Source: SURF-21 sp964462595
GTDB lineage: Bacteria > Actinomycetota > Geothermincolia > Geothermincolales > RBG-13-55-18
Reading direction: 5' to 3'
Length of the DNA stretch: 64,000 nucleotides
Assembly: GCA_964462595.1 (NCBI GenBank)
Contig: CAYWXM010000063.1
Span: forward strand, 186,001-250,000
Part shown: positions 24,293 to 33,476 of the stretch, in pieces
Numbering within the stretch: the stretch's first letter is position 1
Layout of the letters: each line of letters opens with the position of its first letter
The notes under the pieces: generated by a model
The model's database searches: none
Seen by the model: the letters and a program-made list of their open reading frames with translations, nothing else
What the model was told of the DNA's origin: nothing
Translations under genes and position numbers: made by a program

Positions 24293-25522
24293 TCAGCGGC
24301 GCGCAGAGGCCTCGCGGTGATCCCTGTCCACCACGTCTATGGGGTAAGGCAATTCCGCACCTTCCGGTATCTTGTGGATGTACTTGCGGCGGAACTCGGG
24401 GTCCTGCATGCGGCATCTCATGGTCTTGCGGTCGTACTCGGGATGCAGTTTCATGCGGTGCCAGATATCCCAGAGCGACTCCTCCTTGACGTTGCCAAAG
24501 TGCAGCGGGGTGAAATCGCAGGGAGTCACGAAGCCGTTATGGGTGATGTGTATCTGCCATTTCACTCCAAAACAACCCATGATGTGCGGGTCGTTCACGT
24601 GGCACATGAGGCAGACCCGGGGGCCGCTGAAATCTTTCCACTGCTCTTCCTGGATGGTCCTGAAGACCTCCCTCTCGGAATCGCTCAGGATGAGCTCGTC
24701 CTGCTTTATGCACTTGCCCGTGGGGACGAGGTCGAACACGGTAAGCTCCTTTACCCCCAGCTCGCGGCACAGGTCCAGGAACTTGTGGTGGTAATCCTTG
24801 GCGATGTTCTCGTGGCTCATGTAGGTGGAGATACCCACGGCCATGCCGCGGGATACCGCCCTTTCAATCCCCTCGATGACGCGGTCGTAGAGGCCGGGCA
24901 CCCCCCTGAGCCTGTCGTGCTCCTCCGGATACGGGCTGTCCAGGCTGACGAAAAGGGTATCGCAGCCGGCCTCGGAGAGCCTGTCCAGGTTTTCCTCGGT
25001 GAGCAGGGAACCGTTGGTGAAGATGTCGGCCACGCAGTCGTTTTCCACTATCCTGCGTATGAGCACATCGAGGTCCGGGCGCATGAGGGGCTCCCCGCCG
25101 GTGATGATGATATCGGTGATGCCCAGTTCCGCGCACTGGTCGATAACGTCGCACCACTGCCCCGTGGTCAGGTTCCCCTCGCTGCTGCGCCGGAAGGCGC
25201 TGCAGTGCACGCAATGCGCGTTGCACTCGTGGGTCACGGCTATGGTAACCGCGTGCGGCCCCCACTCCCTGCCCAGCCCGCGGTCGATGATGTTGCGGTA
25301 GAACCTCTCGTAGGCCTGCGATTTCACCGGGGGGAGATGATAGGAGAACCTGTCCGGCCGCGCGAACTTGATGAAGGGCATGTGGGGCCCGATGGTCTTC
25401 AGGATCCAGCCGCCCGCCACCATGAATATGGGGAAAGTGGGAGGTCCAAAGGCCTGGTAGAAATTCCGGCGTGCCTTCCTGGTGAGTTTCGGTCCGCCTT
25501 TCCCGCTGCCGTTTTGCGACAT
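24293..25522 (-). CDS. Radical SAM protein with C-terminal SPASM-like region
   Basis: A 409-aa radical SAM enzyme. The cluster motif is CNAHCVHC (C100, C104, C107 counted from the ATG at 25522), followed by GGEPLMRPDLDVL and SLDSPYPEEHDRLRG. The C-terminal part has CLMC, CFGVKWQI, TPCDFTPLHFGNV and CRM, enough cysteines for auxiliary Fe-S clusters. The N-terminus carries an amphipathic stretch (PTFPIFMVAGGWILKTI) that could touch the membrane. GAGGTG precedes the chosen ATG; an ATG 29 codons upstream has no such site. No peptide or other substrate gene is next to it, so the reaction is unknown. Confidence 0.88.
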   Translation of the reverse strand: MSQNGSGKGGPKLTRKARRNFYQAFGPPTFPIFMVAGGWILKTIGPHMPFIKFARPDRFSYHLPPVKSQAYERFYRNIIDRGLGREWGPHAVTIAVTHECNAHCVHCSAFRRSSEGNLTTGQWCDVIDQCAELGITDIIITGGEPLMRPDLDVLIRRIVENDCVADIFTNGSLLTEENLDRLSEAGCDTLFVSLDSPYPEEHDRLRGVPGLYDRVIEGIERAVSRGMAVGISTYMSHENIAKDYHHKFLDLCRELGVKELTVFDLVPTGKCIKQDELILSDSEREVFRTIQEEQWKDFSGPRVCLMCHVNDPHIMGCFGVKWQIHITHNGFVTPCDFTPLHFGNVKEESLWDIWHRMKLHPEYDRKTMRCRMQDPEFRRKYIHKIPEGAELPYPIDVVDRDHREASARR

Positions 25523-25768
25523 TTTGCTGCACCTCTTCCGCTTACGTTGCTTCGTTACGTATTCCTTCACAGACCAGGACCATTTTATACCATCACTCGG
25601 CATGTACATGAAAACCCATTAATAGATAGTTTAAAAATACTATAAAGTCATATTAAATACCCATTCTGCCAATAGCTGCGGCTGCCACTAAAGAGCCCCG
25701 TACCACGGCGGATTTATGAATGACCATTTCGAAAAGACACGTGAAGGGTATATCCGGCCAGCGGGTTA

Positions 25769-26914
25769 TCAGCCCTCGACACCGCCGTTCCCGGCTTCAG
25801 CTCCGTCCACTTTCTCTTCCTTCTCCAGTTCTCTGCCGCCGCTGATGATGCGGGGCAGCGTGGTGACCAGGAATATAAGGAATCCAACGACCAGTAATAT
25901 GAGCACGACCATCTTGGAGGTCACGAATTCCAGGGACAGGGCTATGCCGGTGAGCACCGCCGTCCAGAGGTAGATTATCAGCACCGCCTGCCGTTGCGAG
26001 TGGCCGATATACAAGAGCCGGTGATGGATATGCTCTTTATCGGCATAGTGGAAAGGCCTGCCTTTCAAGGCCCGCCTGAGGATGGCCAGCCCGGTGTCGA
26101 GGATGGGAACGGCCAGGATAATGATGGGGGTGAACAGGGTGGCAACCGCGGTGCGCTTCAGGATACCCTGGATGCTTATGGCGCCGAGTATGAAGCCCAG
26201 AAACTGCGCTCCCGAATCTCCCATGAATATGCTGGCGGGGTGGAAATTATAGCGCAGGAAGCCCAGGCAGGCCCCGCCCACCGAGGCCGAGATGACCATG
26301 GCCTGCAGGGTGTTGGGGTCGCCGCCTACACGAGATCCGTAGTAGAAGAAAGCGACCGCCGAGATGAAGGCGATGCCCGCCGCCAGCCCGTCCAGGCCAT
26401 CGATGAGGTTGATGATGTTGGTGAAGGCGACCATCCATACCACGGTGAGCAGAATGGAGAGTATGGGGCTCGCGGTAAGGTCGATGACGTTTCCCCGCGG
26501 AAGCGCGACACTGCTTATCTCTACCCCGAAGGACACCAGGATCAGTGCCCCCATGACCTGGCCCGCAAGCTTCATCCATGGAGAGAGGTAGCGCATATCG
26601 TCGATGGCCCCCATTACGGAAATAAATATCGCAGCCAGCATGATTCCCAGCAACTGGTAGGAAGACAAGGCGTCGACCATGCCTTGGGGCTTGGCCAGGC
26701 TAGAGGAATACGTGACCAGCACCTTGCACAGGAGGATGGAGATGACCACTGAGAGCAGGATGGCGATCCCGCCCAGTGAGGGGGTCGGGCTCTCGTGCAC
26801 TTTGCGGTCTTGGGGCATATCGATCGCGCCCAGCCATAACGCGATGCGGCGGGCTATGGGGGTAAGAAGGAGCACCAGTACCAGGGAAACCACGAAGGCC
26901 AGGATATATATCAA
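25769..26914 (-). CDS. Undecaprenyl-phosphate sugar-1-phosphate transferase (TagO/WecA type)
   Basis: A 381-aa integral membrane enzyme (about 10-11 helices) that starts lipid-linked wall-polymer synthesis by moving a sugar phosphate from UDP-GlcNAc to undecaprenyl phosphate. Visible motifs are DMPQDRKVHESPTPSLGG, the DDxxD-like GAIDDMRYL, NIINLIDGLDGLAAG, MGDSGAQFLGF and the HIHHRLL loop diagnostic of TagO/WecA rather than MraY. The ATGA overlap with the dCMP deaminase gene puts it at the end of the tsaC-rpiB-glyA operon. The C-terminal tail is acidic and low-complexity. Confidence 0.93.
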   Translation of the reverse strand: MIYILAFVVSLVLVLLLTPIARRIALWLGAIDMPQDRKVHESPTPSLGGIAILLSVVISILLCKVLVTYSSSLAKPQGMVDALSSYQLLGIMLAAIFISVMGAIDDMRYLSPWMKLAGQVMGALILVSFGVEISSVALPRGNVIDLTASPILSILLTVVWMVAFTNIINLIDGLDGLAAGIAFISAVAFFYYGSRVGGDPNTLQAMVISASVGGACLGFLRYNFHPASIFMGDSGAQFLGFILGAISIQGILKRTAVATLFTPIIILAVPILDTGLAILRRALKGRPFHYADKEHIHHRLLYIGHSQRQAVLIIYLWTAVLTGIALSLEFVTSKMVVLILLVVGFLIFLVTTLPRIISGGRELEKEEKVDGAEAGNGGVEG

Positions 26915-27384
26915 GTCGAGTCCTCCCCGTCGACGAGATGTATAAGCTCCAGATTTGCCTCCTGCGCCATCTCGTCCGCCAGCTCGTCGTCATATCCCTC
27001 GGAGTATCCCTCCGCGTAATAAACGCGGCACAGGCCCGCATTGATGATCATCTTGGTGCAGAGTATGCACGGCTTGTGAGTGCAGAACAGGGTGCCTCCC
27101 CTCACGGCGGTGCCGTGCATCGCCGCCTGAATGATGGCGTTCTGCTCGGCATGAAGGCCCCGGCAAAGCTCCTGCCTCTCACCCGGGGCGATGCCCAGCC
27201 TGTCGCGCAGGCAGCCCACCTCCTCGCAGTGGGGTAAGCCCGACGGCGCGCCGTTATAACCGGTCGAGACGATGCGTTTCTCGAGGACTATTATGCAGCC
27301 CACCTGGCGGCGCAGGCAGGTGGAGCGCGTGGCGACCTGCCTGGCTATGGACATGAAGTATCTTTCCCAACTCGGCCTGCTCAT
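26911..27384 (-). CDS. dCMP deaminase (ComEB-like zinc deaminase)
   Basis: A 157-aa cytidine/deoxycytidylate deaminase. The zinc site is made by HAEQN (His and the proton-shuttling Glu) and PCILC. GYNGAPSGLPHCEEVGC is typical of dCMP deaminase/ComEB. The product dUMP feeds thymidylate synthesis, which fits the neighbouring glyA (one-carbon supply). It overlaps the TagO gene by 4 nt and follows glyA by 36 nt. Confidence 0.93.
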   Translation of the reverse strand: MSRPSWERYFMSIARQVATRSTCLRRQVGCIIVLEKRIVSTGYNGAPSGLPHCEEVGCLRDRLGIAPGERQELCRGLHAEQNAIIQAAMHGTAVRGGTLFCTHKPCILCTKMIINAGLCRVYYAEGYSEGYDDELADEMAQEANLELIHLVDGEDST

Positions 27385-27420
27385 GGCGTATCTCCCGGCC
27401 TCGCTGCCGCAAGGGCGCTC

Positions 27421-28671
27421 TTACAGATCGGGGTAAAGAGGAAATCCCGCCAGGAGCTCGCCCACTCTTTCCCTCACCCGGCGCATGACTTCCTCCGATC
27501 CCATGTCCTCGATCACCATGGTTATGAGGTCCGCGATCTCGACCATCTCCGCCTCCCGCATGCCCCGCGTGGTTACAGCCGGCGTGCCGAGGCGGATGCC
27601 GCTGGTGACGGCCGGTGGTTTGTCGTCGAAGGGGATGTTGTTCTTGTTGGCGGTGATCTTCACCGCGTCCAGCGCAAGCTCCACCTCGCTGCCGGTGAGC
27701 CCGAGGGGTCGCAGGTCGATCAGCAGAAGGTGGGTATCCGTGCCCCCGGATATCAGGCGCATGCCCCGTTCCTGCAGGGCACCCGCCAACGCCCTGGAGT
27801 TGCTGACTATCTGGCGAGAATATTCCGCGAATTCCGGCCGCGAGGCCTCCAGCAGCGCCACCGCCTTGGCCGCGATGATATGCATGAGCGGCCCTCCTTG
27901 TACGCCGGGAAAAACGGCATGGTCGAGACCCGGGGCGTAACTCTCGCGGCAGAGGACCATGCCCCCACGCGGACCGCGCAGGGTCTTGTGGGTGGTAGTG
28001 GTAACGAAGTCGGCGTGGGGTACCGGGTCGGTATGGACTTTACCCGCCACCAGCCCCGCAAAGTGCGCCATGTCCACCATGAGCATGGCTCCCACCTCGT
28101 CGGCCACGGCGCGGAAAGACGCGAAGTCGATATCGCGGGGATACGAGCTTCCCCCCGCTACGATAAGCTTGGGGTGGCACTCCCTGGCGATCGCCGCTAT
28201 CTCCTCGAAGTCCAGCATTTCGGTCTCACGGTTTAATCCGTAAAATCGCGCGTTGTAGAGGACGCCGCTGATGTTGGCGGAAACGCCATGCGTCAGGTGG
28301 CCCCCCGCGGTTTTTTCCATAGCCAGGAGGGTATCGCCAGGTTCAAGGGCGCAGAAATACACCGCCGTGTTCGCCTGGGCTCCGGCGTGGGGCTGGACAT
28401 TGGCATGCTCGGCCTCGAAGAGAGCCTTGGCACGCATTACGGCGAGCTCCTCGGCGACGTCCACGAACTCGCAGCCACCGTACCACCTGTGACCGGGATA
28501 TCCCTCGGCGTACTTATTGGTCAACACGGTGCCCGCTGTTTCCAGCACGGCCCGGGAGGGAAAGTTCTCCGAGGCTATCAGCTCTATCTTGTGGCGCAGC
28601 CGCTGCAATTCGTCGCGGACCACCTGCGCTATCTCGGGATCAACTCGGGCTATCTCGTCAATACCGCTCAT
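27421..28671 (-). CDS. glyA: Serine hydroxymethyltransferase
   Basis: A 416-aa PLP enzyme converting serine and tetrahydrofolate to glycine and methylene-THF. Motifs are LIASENFPSRAVLE, the substrate-binding NKYAEGYPGHRWYGGCEFVD and the PLP-lysine segment TTTTHKTLRGPRGG. Its ATG overlaps the rpiB stop (ATGA). The order rpiB-glyA is the one also seen in Bacillus and many actinobacteria. Confidence 0.97.
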   Translation of the reverse strand: MSGIDEIARVDPEIAQVVRDELQRLRHKIELIASENFPSRAVLETAGTVLTNKYAEGYPGHRWYGGCEFVDVAEELAVMRAKALFEAEHANVQPHAGAQANTAVYFCALEPGDTLLAMEKTAGGHLTHGVSANISGVLYNARFYGLNRETEMLDFEEIAAIARECHPKLIVAGGSSYPRDIDFASFRAVADEVGAMLMVDMAHFAGLVAGKVHTDPVPHADFVTTTTHKTLRGPRGGMVLCRESYAPGLDHAVFPGVQGGPLMHIIAAKAVALLEASRPEFAEYSRQIVSNSRALAGALQERGMRLISGGTDTHLLLIDLRPLGLTGSEVELALDAVKITANKNNIPFDDKPPAVTSGIRLGTPAVTTRGMREAEMVEIADLITMVIEDMGSEEVMRRVRERVGELLAGFPLYPDL

Positions 28672-29126
28672 GTGCCCATTCCTCCGTGTCGCCTTTCGAC
28701 CTCCGCCAGTTTATCCAGCCTGCGGGAGTGTCGCCCTCCCTCGAACCGCGTCTCCATCCAGGTGCGTACGATCTCCTCCGCCAGGCCGGGCCCGACGACT
28801 CTCGCGCCCAGGGCCAGTAAGTTTGCGTCGTTGTGCAGGCGGCTGTATCGGGCCGTGTAGAGGTCGTTACACAGCGCCGCCCTCACTCCCGGCAGTATGT
28901 TTGCGGTCATGGTCATCCCTATTCCGGTGCCGCAGATGGCGATACCTCTTTCCGCCTCGCCCGAGGCCACGCGCAGGGCCACCCTTTCGCCGAAATCCGG
29001 CCAATCGCACGACTCATCCGAATAAGTGCCTTCGTCCAGCACCTCGTGTCCCGCCTGCTCCAGACATGCAGTGACGACATCCTTGAGGATGAAGCCGGCA
29101 TGATCACATCCAAGGGCTACTTTCAT
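28668..29126 (-). CDS. rpiB: Ribose-5-phosphate isomerase B
   Basis: A 152-aa isomerase of the RpiB/LacAB fold. The N-terminus KVALGCDHAGFILKD carries the conserved DHAG, and ICGTGIGMTMTANILPGVRAAL carries the catalytic cysteine and the GTGIGM loop; NDANLLALGARVVG follows. The ATG at 29126 is chosen because the conserved fold starts there, whereas an ATG 16 codons upstream adds a non-conserved piece. It interconverts ribose- and ribulose-5-phosphate. Confidence 0.95.
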   Translation of the reverse strand: MKVALGCDHAGFILKDVVTACLEQAGHEVLDEGTYSDESCDWPDFGERVALRVASGEAERGIAICGTGIGMTMTANILPGVRAALCNDLYTARYSRLHNDANLLALGARVVGPGLAEEIVRTWMETRFEGGRHSRRLDKLAEVERRHGGMGT

Positions 29127-29190
29127 TACGCTCCCCCACTCCCATGCAGCTTCCAGCCAAGCGGCTTTACACATCCAGATCCTGTTATCC

Positions 29191-29835
29191 TCATTCCACC
29201 GCCTCCGGACGCCCCAAAAGGGCTCGCAGGACGTCGTCGAGGGAACTCTCGATGTCCTCGGCCACCTCCAGGTAGACCCTCAGAGAGCTACCGATGGGGT
29301 CAATTATATCAGAGCCCTGCGGCTGGATATCGGTCATGAAGTCGACCCCCGAGGCCGGCTTGTTCAAGATCGCAAAGACCTCGTTAATGCGGGCTCGCGC
29401 CTCGCTCTCCGCCCGCACCGTCTCCTCCCCGAGCCGCGCGGTTATCAAGCCAGACATGGATGCGATGTGCTTGAGGGTCGTGCTCTTTTTCAGGGCTTGC
29501 GGATCCAGCCGACCGATGTTGAGCAGGTGCTCCCTGGCCATGGCCAGCACCACGTCTGCTTTGAGCAGCAAGCCCGGTGTCAGCTCCGCCGCACGGTGTG
29601 GCTCAAGATCGATACCCCAGAGGTCCATGGCCTGCACCGCGGTAGAGGTGGCGGGGTTGCCCTCTATGGCCGAGGTTCCAGCCGAATGCACCCAGGTACA
29701 AACGGCCAGTTCAGGGTAGCCTTCCATCAACCTGGATTGGAAGAGTGCTTCCGCCATGGGGCTGCGGCACAGGTTTCCCGTGCAAACGAAGAGGATGTCA
29801 AGCAGTTCAATCCCTCCCTTTTGGTCTCGAGGCAA
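29191..29835 (-). CDS. Low-molecular-weight protein-tyrosine phosphatase family
   Basis: About 200 aa. The P-loop FVCTGNLCRSPMAEALF provides the nucleophilic Cys, the Arg and the Ser of the CX5RS motif. ADVVLAMAREHLLNI follows, and a DP near the C-terminus (SDIIDPIGSS) supplies the acid Asp. It corresponds to the ywlE-type gene of Gram-positive operons, whose product is an arginine phosphatase in Bacillus; which activity applies here is not visible. The start is unclear: TTG at 29835 overlaps tsaC by 29 nt, while GGGAGGG best fits a rare ATT at 29811 or CTG at 29805. Confidence 0.9.
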   Translation of the reverse strand: MPRDQKGGIELLDILFVCTGNLCRSPMAEALFQSRLMEGYPELAVCTWVHSAGTSAIEGNPATSTAVQAMDLWGIDLEPHRAAELTPGLLLKADVVLAMAREHLLNIGRLDPQALKKSTTLKHIASMSGLITARLGEETVRAESEARARINEVFAILNKPASGVDFMTDIQPQGSDIIDPIGSSLRVYLEVAEDIESSLDDVLRALLGRPEAVE

Positions 29836-30493
29836 TACGCGGCTGTGGCTCCCTTTCTCCCTCCTTCACCAGGGCACGTCTCAGTTCTTCATCGGATGTC
29901 TCGCCTTGTCTCAGGATCTTTATCCCGCCTCCCCGTATCTCCGCCACGGTAGATGATTTCCCGGAGCCGCACTTCCCGCCGTCCACCGCCAGTTCCGCCG
30001 AGCTCAACAATACCGCATCTATATCCTCGAAGGAATCCGGAGCTTGCCGTCCGGCCAGGTTCGCGCTGGTCACCGCAAGGGTGCCGCTGACGGCAAGCAG
30101 ACGCAGAAGGAAAGGATTGTCAGGTATGCGTATTCCGATTGTATCCGAAGCGGGCGCCACGTTTTCTTTCCAGGGAATATCCCTTGTCTTCACCACCAGG
30201 GTCAAGGGTCCCGGCCATAGAGAGCCCAGGCGGTAGAGTGTCTCGCGCTGCTCCTGGGTTGCAAGTCCCGCCGCTTCCTCCACGCTGGAAACCATGACCA
30301 CGATGGATTTTTCCGCCTCCCTGGCCTTGGCCGCAAACAGCGCCTCCACGGCGCCCGGGATATCCGCGCGGGCCGCCAGCCCGTACACGGTGTCCGTGGG
30401 CAGGACTAGGAGTTTGCCCGCGGCGAGCGCGGCCGCACATCTTTGCAGCATCGAATCCGCTTCTGCGTCCTGAAAACGTAATATCTCCACCAT
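29807..30493 (-). CDS. tsaC: Threonylcarbamoyl-AMP synthase (YrdC/Sua5 family)
   Basis: A 228-aa enzyme making threonylcarbamoyl-AMP for the t6A37 modification of tRNAs that read ANN codons. The YrdC fold shows GKLLVLPTDTVYGLAARAD, a K/R-rich site AAKAREAEKSIVVMV, LWPGPLTLVV, GIRIPDN and VTSANLAGR followed by SSTVAEI. It heads the operon. A TATAAT lies 6 nt before the ATG, so the mRNA is probably leaderless. This is the short form without a Sua5 C-terminal domain. Confidence 0.94.
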   Translation of the reverse strand: MVEILRFQDAEADSMLQRCAAALAAGKLLVLPTDTVYGLAARADIPGAVEALFAAKAREAEKSIVVMVSSVEEAAGLATQEQRETLYRLGSLWPGPLTLVVKTRDIPWKENVAPASDTIGIRIPDNPFLLRLLAVSGTLAVTSANLAGRQAPDSFEDIDAVLLSSAELAVDGGKCGSGKSSTVAEIRGGGIKILRQGETSDEELRRALVKEGEREPQPRIASRPKGRD

Positions 30494-30505
30494 ATGAGTA
30501 TTATA
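30494..30505 (-). promoter_or_regulatory. -10 box for the leaderless tsaC operon
   Basis: On the minus strand TATAAT is followed by ACTCAT and the ATG. The spacing is identical to two other genes in the window. Confidence 0.6.
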
Positions 30506-30660
30506 TCCGCATGTATGCCCGTCATTCCGACTTTCGCGCTGGAGATAATGGAGGAGTTGAGGCCACGAGCGTTAAATAATCTATATAATGTCGATGCTGG
30601 TCAGTGACGATAATCAATAGTTAGAGAAGTTATTTTGCATTGACCCGGGTGTGTTCAGGC

Positions 30661-33270
30661 ATGGATGAAGAAAATAAACAGGACGCAGGAGTGCCGCAGG
30701 ACGGCGAAGCGGGAGAGGAACTGGCGCGCAAGGCGGTGGAGCTTCTCATCGCACTCAACGCCGCCACCATCAACATACACATGTACCCGCCTACCAGCGA
30801 TATGATCGCTGCATCGGTGGAGACCGCCTACGCGCGCATGGATCCGCTGCTGGCCCAGACAGGCAAGCTCACCCTCGGGGAGGCGGATAACCTGCTCCTG
30901 GTGAACGGGGAGAAGCTGCACGACCGCGACCAGGTGAGGCCGCCGGTACTTTCCTTCCTCGACAGCCTGCGCCGCAGGGATATCTACAGCGTCACCTTCT
31001 CGGTAGGCATGGAGCAGGAGGAATTCCTCAAATTCCTGTACATCATGGCCAAGGAGCCGGAGGAGCTGCGGCATATAGGGGGGATGGCCGAGGAGGTGAG
31101 CAGGCAGGGTTGCTCCCATATCCTGGTAAACGAGAAGCGTTTCGTTTCGGTGGCCGACGACGAGGTTATCGCCACCGAAACACTCGAAGAAGCCAGGGAA
31201 GGGGAGGCGCGTTTCAAGGAGGAGGAGCTTCTCCGCCTCAATGAAAAGCTCAAGGACGAGAGGTTCGTGAATTACATCACCGGGAAGGAGATCCGGGCGA
31301 ACACAGGCGAGGATACCATCAGGGATATCATGAGCAACCCGCCCCGCCTGGGTCTGCTGCTGCGCCAGGCGGTAAGGGAGATCGTGGTGGAAGAAGAGGA
31401 TCCCGAGAAGGCGCTGGACATCGTCTGCTCCACCCTGGAGAAGACGGCTGTCCTGCTCGATGAGATCGGGGACGAAGAGCTGCGGCGCATGGACGCGGAG
31501 GAGATCGCCAAAGCCGCCGCCTTCCTGGAGCCGTCCGAGCTCAAGGGCTTCCTCCTGATGGAGAAACCGGAGCGCCTGAAGGAACTGGAGATGCGCAAGA
31601 ATATTCTGGATATCCTGCGCGAGAACAAGGCGCTCGATCTCCTCGAGAGCACCATCCGCGAGCACGAATCCCTGCAGAGGATGGTGGACGATCCGGAAGC
31701 GGCCTTCTCTCCCGAGCAGGAATTACGCTACGGATCACTCTCCGCGCTCATAGACGAGATCTACCAGGCCTCGGTGGGTAAACCCTGGGAATCCCGGGTC
31801 AGCGACCGTATCTTCCAGGCGGACATGTGGAAGAAGATCATCAACGGGGCCAGCGAGAAGGGCGACGCCGGGTCCAGCACGCTCGTGTACCAGATCAGCA
31901 ACATGCTGGTGAACGAAGGCCTGGTCCTGGACATAGACGAGCTGACCGCCGACATCACCATCGACGAGAATATCCCCCGCCTGCTGCAGAAGCTCTACCG
32001 CGCCCGGCGCCACGACACGGTGCTGAAGCTGGTCGAGAGCCTCCTGGATAACCTGGAGGACATGAGCCCCGAGATCCGTCTGAAAACGGCCGAGACCCTG
32101 CGCAACATCCCGGCCGCCCTGGAGATGAGCAAGCGGCTGCAGGAGTTCCCGGTGGCATACGAGATGAAGGACCGCCTGCTGGAGCGGCTGGAACGGGAAC
32201 GGGAGTTGAGCGAGGTATATACCACCCTGTCCGCATCCCTGGCCAGCCTGGCCTCCACCTTCATCCTTTCCAAGGACTACGATACCGCCCTGGAGATCAT
32301 CGACACCTTCTGGCGCCATAACAGCGCCGAGGATACGCGCAAACCGGAACAGAGGCGCATAGCCCTGGAGGCGGTGGCAACTGTGGCCAACGACGAGGTG
32401 CTCGACAGCCTGGCCGAGATCCTGCGCGAGGGCGATATACAGACCATAACAGAAGTGGCCGAGATCCTCATCAAGTTCGAGGATAAATCGGTACAGCCCC
32501 TCATCCAGGTGCTCAAGGACAGTGACGACCTGCTGGTTAAGCGCGTGACCTTCGAAGCCCTGGAGAACATCGGGAAAGACGCTATCCTCACCCTTATAAA
32601 CGACCTCGAGAAGTATAACCCCTGGCACATGTACCGCAATATTATCTCCATCCTGGCGGAGATAGGTAACCGTTCCATTATCCAATCCCTGGCACGTTTC
32701 ATAAAGCACCAGAACCCTGAGGTGCGCCGGGAGACCATCAAAGCCCTTTCAAAGATCCGCACCCCGGAGACGATCTCCCTCCTGGTCGACGCCCTGAACG
32801 ACCGGGACGAACAGGTGCAGAAGGAGGCCTGCATCGGCCTGGGGCGCATGCGGGACGTCTCCACCGCTCCCGTCCTCATGGACGTGGTAAAAATCCCACG
32901 CAGCTTCAAAAAAGCGCGTCACCGCACCAATGCGGTCAAGGCCGCGGCGCTGTGGGCTCTGGGGGAGATCGGGGACTACTCCTCCATACCTTACTGCCGG
33001 GGAGTGCTGCAGAAACGCCAGCTATTTCCCTTCCTGGGCAAGGGAAATAGCGAACTGCGCGCCGCCGCTGCCCTTGCCCTGGGAAGAATAGGCAGCGACG
33101 AATGCAGCGACATACTCAGGCAGTTCAGCAACGACAGGAGCGACGTCGTGCGGCGCGCGGTCGTGGAAGCGCTGAGGAACATCCAACGGAGAAGAGTCGC
33201 GGCAGCCGGCGAGGATAAGCAGGACGAGGTTCCAGAGCTGGCCGTTGATGCCCGGAAGATACTCCCTTAG
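30661..33270 (+). CDS. Large HEAT-repeat protein
   Basis: An 869-aa soluble all-helical protein. The N-terminal part (1-200) has an acidic tail and a conserved-looking GKLTLGEADNLLLVNGEKL, then a long helical middle. From about residue 560 onward HEAT repeats are clear, with units such as SVQPLIQVLKDSDDLLVKRV, NPEVRRETIKALSKI and EQVQKEACIGLGRM. There is no signal peptide and no catalytic motif. Such proteins are scaffolds or protein-binding platforms. The start could be the TTG at 30640; the ATG is preferred because the acidic N-terminus begins there. Monocistronic. Confidence 0.85.
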   Translation: MDEENKQDAGVPQDGEAGEELARKAVELLIALNAATINIHMYPPTSDMIAASVETAYARMDPLLAQTGKLTLGEADNLLLVNGEKLHDRDQVRPPVLSFLDSLRRRDIYSVTFSVGMEQEEFLKFLYIMAKEPEELRHIGGMAEEVSRQGCSHILVNEKRFVSVADDEVIATETLEEAREGEARFKEEELLRLNEKLKDERFVNYITGKEIRANTGEDTIRDIMSNPPRLGLLLRQAVREIVVEEEDPEKALDIVCSTLEKTAVLLDEIGDEELRRMDAEEIAKAAAFLEPSELKGFLLMEKPERLKELEMRKNILDILRENKALDLLESTIREHESLQRMVDDPEAAFSPEQELRYGSLSALIDEIYQASVGKPWESRVSDRIFQADMWKKIINGASEKGDAGSSTLVYQISNMLVNEGLVLDIDELTADITIDENIPRLLQKLYRARRHDTVLKLVESLLDNLEDMSPEIRLKTAETLRNIPAALEMSKRLQEFPVAYEMKDRLLERLERERELSEVYTTLSASLASLASTFILSKDYDTALEIIDTFWRHNSAEDTRKPEQRRIALEAVATVANDEVLDSLAEILREGDIQTITEVAEILIKFEDKSVQPLIQVLKDSDDLLVKRVTFEALENIGKDAILTLINDLEKYNPWHMYRNIISILAEIGNRSIIQSLARFIKHQNPEVRRETIKALSKIRTPETISLLVDALNDRDEQVQKEACIGLGRMRDVSTAPVLMDVVKIPRSFKKARHRTNAVKAAALWALGEIGDYSSIPYCRGVLQKRQLFPFLGKGNSELRAAAALALGRIGSDECSDILRQFSNDRSDVVRRAVVEALRNIQRRRVAAAGEDKQDEVPELAVDARKILP

Positions 33271-33476
33271 CGAAAACGCATTCGTACATATATGGTTCAG
33301 AAGAACGAATAGACCCGCATTTCGCCAACTACTCACCCTTTCATAGCCAGGGCAGCTTCGCGCCGACCTCCGCTTGCGCTTTCGGTACTGCACGTGGCAT
33401 GTCATGCCGTCGCTCAGCATATCGGGGCGGAGGAAACTCTGAAACTAAGGCGGCGCCTCTGCATGCGCGATGCAGG

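Noticed and set aside
23951..25645. 564-codon plus-strand open frame
   Set aside because: It lies opposite the GGDEF and radical SAM genes, whose motifs are clear; it is a GC-rich shadow frame with no recognisable domain.
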